A DNA stretch of 64,000 nucleotides, from NCBI RefSeq assembly GCF_002154725.1, contig NZ_MTAW01000093.1, positions 1 through 64,000 on the forward strand, in the 5' to 3' direction. The translations under genes and the position numbers were made by a program. The notes under the pieces were generated by a model. It saw only the letters and a program-made list of their open reading frames with translations, did not search any database and had not been told where the DNA came from. This DNA comes from Nostoc sp. 106C. Lineage in GTDB: Bacteria > Cyanobacteriota > Cyanobacteriia > Cyanobacteriales > Nostocaceae. Of this stretch, positions 60,764 to 64,000 are shown in pieces (position 1 is the stretch's first letter; every line of letters begins with the position of its first letter).

Positions 60764-60794
60764 AGAAGCTACTTATCTGTAGCTTCTTTTTTTA
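60764..60794 (+). terminator. Rho-independent terminator
   Basis: AGAAGCTA (60764..60771) / TAGCTTCT (60780..60787) with an 8-base loop and a run of seven T. This is a canonical terminator on the plus strand, 35 bp after the unassigned 60-codon frame. Confidence 0.85.
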
Positions 60795-61299
60795 TGCAGA
60801 AATTAGAGAAAATCGATATTTTAGCGTTCTCATTTGCCACATAGAGCAAGTCTAAATGAGTTTTGAAATTACTCGTTGAGTCATTGCGAATGAAGCGTAG
60901 ACGCCTGAAAAGCGGCTTCCTGTTCGCGTAGCGTCTAGGACGCGAGGGTGCGCACAGGGTAAACACGGAGATCGATGTGTCGTCAGATTTTAGAGAAATA
61001 GTATTACTTGCTGACTTTCTAGTTAAACAATCTCTCCCCCAGGCCTACCGTATAAGTCGGAAACAATTCTTAGACTGTGCATGAAAGCTCCTCCAGCTTC
61101 TAGGTTGAGTGTACGGTGAGAACTTGTTGTATGAGCAAGGGGATAGATCTTCCATTCGCTAAATGTAAAGTTAAAAAAAGAATAATTATTACAATACCAA
61201 CTTTATAAACTGATTAATAAGTTAAATAAGTTATGAGGCTAAAGGACAATTAATGTCCATTACGGGCTTCGTCCCCAGCTAAGAGAAAAATCACATCTT

Positions 61300-61421
61300 T
61301 AAGTAGAACGGTGTGGAAAAACAAAACTATGTTAAGAAAAATAAAATAGGCTTAAACCCTCTTCCCTTCTGCCATCTGCCTCCTGCCTCATCCCAACGGT
61401 AAATCTTCACGCCGACCTACA
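61300..61421. mobile_element. MITE-like element, family A, short copy (~122 bp)
   Basis: Left end TAAGTAGAACGGTGTGG is identical to that at 18262. The body AAAACAAAACTATGTTAAG and GGCTTAAACCCTCTTCCC are shared, and the right end is CACGCCGACCTACAT. It lacks the GC-rich insert of the 18262 copy. It lies 47 bp upstream of the kinase start. Confidence 0.8.
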
Positions 61422-61467
61422 TAATAATTTAAATTTTAAGTATAAGTTTTACAATAAGTAAATTGCT

Positions 61468-63422
61468 ATGACAAAATTATTACATAATTTTTTTTTCCTA
61501 ATCAGTTTATCCCGCATGGGCATTGTTACCTTTGGCAGCCACAATTAGTCTGGTTGCATATCATCTCAGATTCGCTAATTGCACTGGCTTATTATTCAAT
61601 TCCAGTGATGCTGGTTTATTTTGTCCGCAAGCGAAGAGATGTGCCTTTCGACTGGATTTTTCTGATGTTTGGCACATTCATTGTTGCATGTGGCACAACC
61701 CATGTAATAGAAGTGTGGACGCTTTGGCATCCCACCTATTGGCTATCAGGACTGATTAAAGCTATCACTGCCCTTGTATCTGTATATACAGCTATAGAAC
61801 TGGTGTCATTAATTCCTAAAGCACTTGTTATACCCAGCCCTGCCGAACTAGAAGCAGCAAACTGCCAACTAGCCAAGGAAATTGTCGAACGCAAACGAAC
61901 CGAGGAGGAGTTAAGAGAAAGTGAACAACGTTGGCAGTTAGCTCTGCGTGGTAATAATGATGGCATTTGGGACTGGAACGTTAAAAATAATGAAGTTTTC
62001 TTCTCAGCTCGCTGGAAGGAAATGCTCGGTTATCAAGACCAAGAGATTTCCAACCATTTCGATGAAATGATCAAACGAGTGCATCCCAATGATCTCGAAA
62101 GAGTGAAAAAAGCAGTTAAGGATCACTTTGCTAAGAAAACACCGTTTTACACTAAGGAGTACCGTGTTTTATGTAAAGATGGCACCTACAAATGGATTTT
62201 AGATCGAGGTCAAGCGCTATGGGATGATGATAGTAACGTAGTGCGGATGGTCGGCTCGCATACTGATATTACTGAGCGTAAGCAAGCAGAAGAAAATCTC
62301 AGCAAACTACTCGACCAATTAGAAAGCAAAGTTGAGGAACGTACAGTAGAGTTAAAAAGAATTAACGCATCACTACAGGCAGAAATTTCTCAACGTCAGC
62401 GAATTGAGGAGGCATTACGAGAAAGCGAACAGCGATTTCGTGCCACATTCGATCAAGCAGCTGTTGGTATTGCTCATGTGGGAATAGATGGACGGTGGTT
62501 ATTAGTTAACCAAAGGCTTTGCAATATTGTTGGTTATACATCCCAAGAACTACAGTTGCGCACTTTCAAAGATATTACCTATCCAGACGACATGAAAGCC
62601 AGCCTGAAATACATTGACCAAGTATTAGCAGGTGATATACCCACTTTCTCCTTGGAAAAGCGTTATTTACGTAAAGACAGTTCTATAGTCTGGATTAATG
62701 TAACCGTATCTTTAGTTCATGAACGTTCTGGTAGCCCAAAATATTTTATTGCTGTGATCGAAGATATTAGCGATCGCAAGCAATCAGAGGAACAAATCCA
62801 AGCATCACTCCGAGAAAAAGAGGTTCTTTTAAAAGAAATTTACCATCGTGTCAAAAATAATTTCCAGGTGATTTCTAGCCTGCTGAGCTTGCAATCTGAA
62901 TATATCAAAGACAAAGAGGATATAGAAATATTCCAACAAAGCCAAATGCGGATCGCATCAATGGCTTTGGTTCACGAAAAAATGTATCAATCACGAGACT
63001 TATCGAGAATTAATTTTGGTGAATATGTCCAAGACTTGGTAGCAACTTTATTAACTTCATACGAAGTTTCTGAAGATGCGATCGCCCTTAATATAGATAT
63101 CGAAGAGAATATTTTGCTAGGTTTGGATACAGCAATTCCTTGTGGATTGATTATTCATGAACTTGTTTCTAATTCTTTAAAATACGCATTTCCCTTGGAG
63201 AGGAATGGTGAAATTGGCATCGCTATCAGAAAAATATTTGAAAATAGAATTTTACTTACTGTTCGTGATAATGGCATTGGCTTACCTGCAAACTTTAATT
63301 TTACAGATACAGCATCATTAGGATGGCAGTTAGTAGATGCTTTAGCCAGTCAGCTTCTAGGCGATATTAATATTGACAGCGATATCGGAGTAAAGTTTCA
63401 GATATCATTTCCCATCGGATAA
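61468..63422 (+). CDS. Ethylene-receptor-type sensor histidine kinase (ETR-PAS-PAS-HisKA_2), 5' end frameshifted
   Basis: Membrane domain of three helices matching plant and Synechocystis ethylene receptors: IPHGHCYLWQPQLVWLH, then ISDSLIALAYYSIPVML with the conserved Asp, and FGTFIVACGTTHVIEVWTLW with the copper-binding Cys and His. Two PAS domains follow (about 125-245 and 285-410), a HisKA_2/HWE-type helix LLKEIYHRVKNNFQVISSLL with the acceptor His, and an ATPase domain (HELVSNSLKYAFP, VRDNGIGLP). Homology is open from 61488, but that frame has no start codon. The only ATG (61468) is in another frame and meets it at nine T (61488..61496); one extra T would give MTKLLHNFFFPNQFIPHGHC. The next gene is its likely response regulator. 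Confidence 0.85.
61488..61496 (+). other. Run of nine T at the frameshift point of the ETR-type kinase
   Basis: Nine consecutive T join the ATG frame (61468) to the receptor frame. Ten T, or seven, would fuse them. Causes could be a sequencing or assembly error, a real mutation, or transcript slippage at the homopolymer. Confidence 0.8.
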
Positions 63423-63439
63423 TTGTACAGGAATACCAG

Positions 63440-64000
63440 ATGACAAACGCCAAGATTTTGGTTGTAGAAGATGAAGCTATTGTGGCTAAGGATCTACGAA
63501 ATCGACTAACAAGATTTGGTTATATGGTTCCTGGCGTCGCTTCTTCAGGACAAGAAGCAATTAATAAAGCACTAGAATTTTGTCCAGATTTAGTGCTGAT
63601 GGATATTAAGTTAAAAGGTGAAATGGACGGTGTAGAAGCTGCTCAAGAAATTCATAAGCATTTAGATATACCGATAATTTATCTAACTGCTTATGCGGAT
63701 GATAATACATTAGAGCGAGCAAAGGTTACTGAGCCATTTGGTTATTTACTCAAACCTTTTAAAGAAAGAGAACTACAAACTAATATTGAAATAGCACTGA
63801 CTAAACATAGACTAGAAAAAGAATTAAAAGCCAACCAAAAATGGCTATCTACATTACTTAAGTGTATAAGTGATGGAGTAATTGCCAGCGATGCCCAAGA
63901 GTCAGTAAATTTTATGAATCCTGTGGCAGAAAATCTGACAGGATGGGAAGAGTCAGAAGCTTTGGGAAGAAATTCCGCAGAAATATTTAACATTGCCAAT
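63440..64000 (+). CDS. Response regulator with REC and PAS domains (runs off the window)
   Basis: 187 codons are visible and the gene is open at the window edge. Receiver domain: KILVVEDEAIVAKDLRNRL with the acidic pair, phospho-acceptor Asp55 (LVLMDIKLKGEMDG), Thr in YLTAYADD and Lys in GYLLKPF. After a helix a PAS domain begins (LLKCISDGVIASDAQESVNF, MNPVAENLTGWEESEALGRN). The output domain lies beyond 64000; it may be another HisKA_2 kinase or GGDEF. CAGGA lies before the ATG at 63440. Only 17 bp separate it from the ETR-type kinase, so the two are one operon and a likely signalling pair. Confidence 0.9.
   Translation, partial: MTNAKILVVEDEAIVAKDLRNRLTRFGYMVPGVASSGQEAINKALEFCPDLVLMDIKLKGEMDGVEAAQEIHKHLDIPIIYLTAYADDNTLERAKVTEPFGYLLKPFKERELQTNIEIALTKHRLEKELKANQKWLSTLLKCISDGVIASDAQESVNFMNPVAENLTGWEESEALGRNSAEIFNIAN

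Larger units (their letters stand above)
60389..61467. other. Long intergenic region with hairpins, a terminator and a MITE
   Basis: Contains the hairpin at 60533..60565, a 60-codon open frame starting with TTG (60547..60729) that I cannot support by family, a strong terminator (60764..60794), repeat wording GCGTAGACGCCTGAAAAGCG near 60896, and a family A MITE (61300..61421). The terminator implies a transcript ending there: either the exported-protein mRNA with a long tail or a small gene or RNA of its own. Confidence 0.45.

Noticed and set aside
60990-61200. Possible group II intron or other structured RNA
   Set aside because: The sequence GTGTACGGTGAGAACTTG was reminiscent of an intron 3' region, but domain V pairing could not be built.
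1-64000. tRNA or rRNA genes
   Set aside because: Scanning for GTTCGANTC-type T-arms and conserved rRNA wording by eye gave nothing convincing on either strand.

Overview
The window is chromosomal DNA from a filamentous, probably heterocyst-forming cyanobacterium of the Nostoc/Anabaena/Tolypothrix kind. The evidence is the very frequent HIP1 octamer GCGATCGC (inside genes and between them), a CYP110-type P450, a HetZ-family regulator, several cyanobacteria-only families (DUF1802, TIGR04376-like, DUF5895-like), a Nostoc-type phytochelatin synthase, and many small dispersed repeats of the kind that fill these genomes. I see no rRNA, tRNA or CRISPR array. All identifications rest on reading motifs by eye; no database search was run.

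Layout. 0-4.5 kb: P450 and a divergent phosphoketolase-like ThDP enzyme. 4.5-9.3 kb: an accessory island with a Ser/Thr kinase, a PD-(D/E)XK nuclease overlapping a TOPRIM-like gene, a VapBC-type toxin-antitoxin pair, a PIN-domain relic, a 21-bp minisatellite, and a small membrane protein that carries the same C-terminal tail as the neighbouring antitoxin. 9.6-14.1 kb: envelope genes (LemA + M48 protease, MltA lytic transglycosylase). 14.2-23 kb: a DUF5895-like protein, relics of Rpn and Uma2 nucleases, aldo/keto reductase, DUF1802, gamma-glutamyltransferase, phytochelatin synthase, an intact Uma2 protein, and several MITE-like elements. 23-31.4 kb: GH57 glycosidase, Nfu, a PAS-GAF histidine kinase, an RHH protein, and a polar amino-acid ABC transporter (fused binding protein-permease plus ATPase). 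31.4-35.6 kb: a decayed patch (DUF4383 protein, truncated GFA protein, WD40 and vMAP-type HTH relics, two HPP copies in inverted orientation) ending with an endolysin-like amidase. 36-43.5 kb: a PilP/GspC-like membrane protein, MnmG, an M15 peptidase, a solitary HicB, a secreted protein, a coiled-coil protein and an orphan ABC permease. 43.8-45.2 kb: a small metal locus with a MerR regulator, an HMA chaperone, a DUF305 relic and a MerR-style promoter with a 20-bp spacer. 45.4-53.3 kb: RtcB, a Crp-family regulator, a GspE/PilB-like protein without a Walker box, HetZ family, DUF2171, Nif3-like. 53.4-60.4 kb: RecD2 and a short TopA (divergent), a double-RCK potassium-channel-like protein and a secreted protein. 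61.4-64 kb: an ethylene-receptor-type histidine kinase whose 5' end is out of frame at a run of nine T, followed by a REC-PAS response regulator that runs off the window.

Recurrent theme. The window records heavy traffic of small repeats. At least three TIR-bounded MITE-like families are present, and two protein genes have absorbed a dispersed repeat in frame: Uma2 (15 codons) and gamma-glutamyltransferase (about 11 codons just before the catalytic threonine). At least ten gene relics lie in the so-called intergenic DNA.

Best candidates for something undescribed: the nuclease/TOPRIM pair in the 4.5-7.8 kb island, the membrane protein with an antitoxin tail, the poly-T frameshift in the ethylene-receptor-like kinase, and the HetZ / PilB-like neighbourhood.
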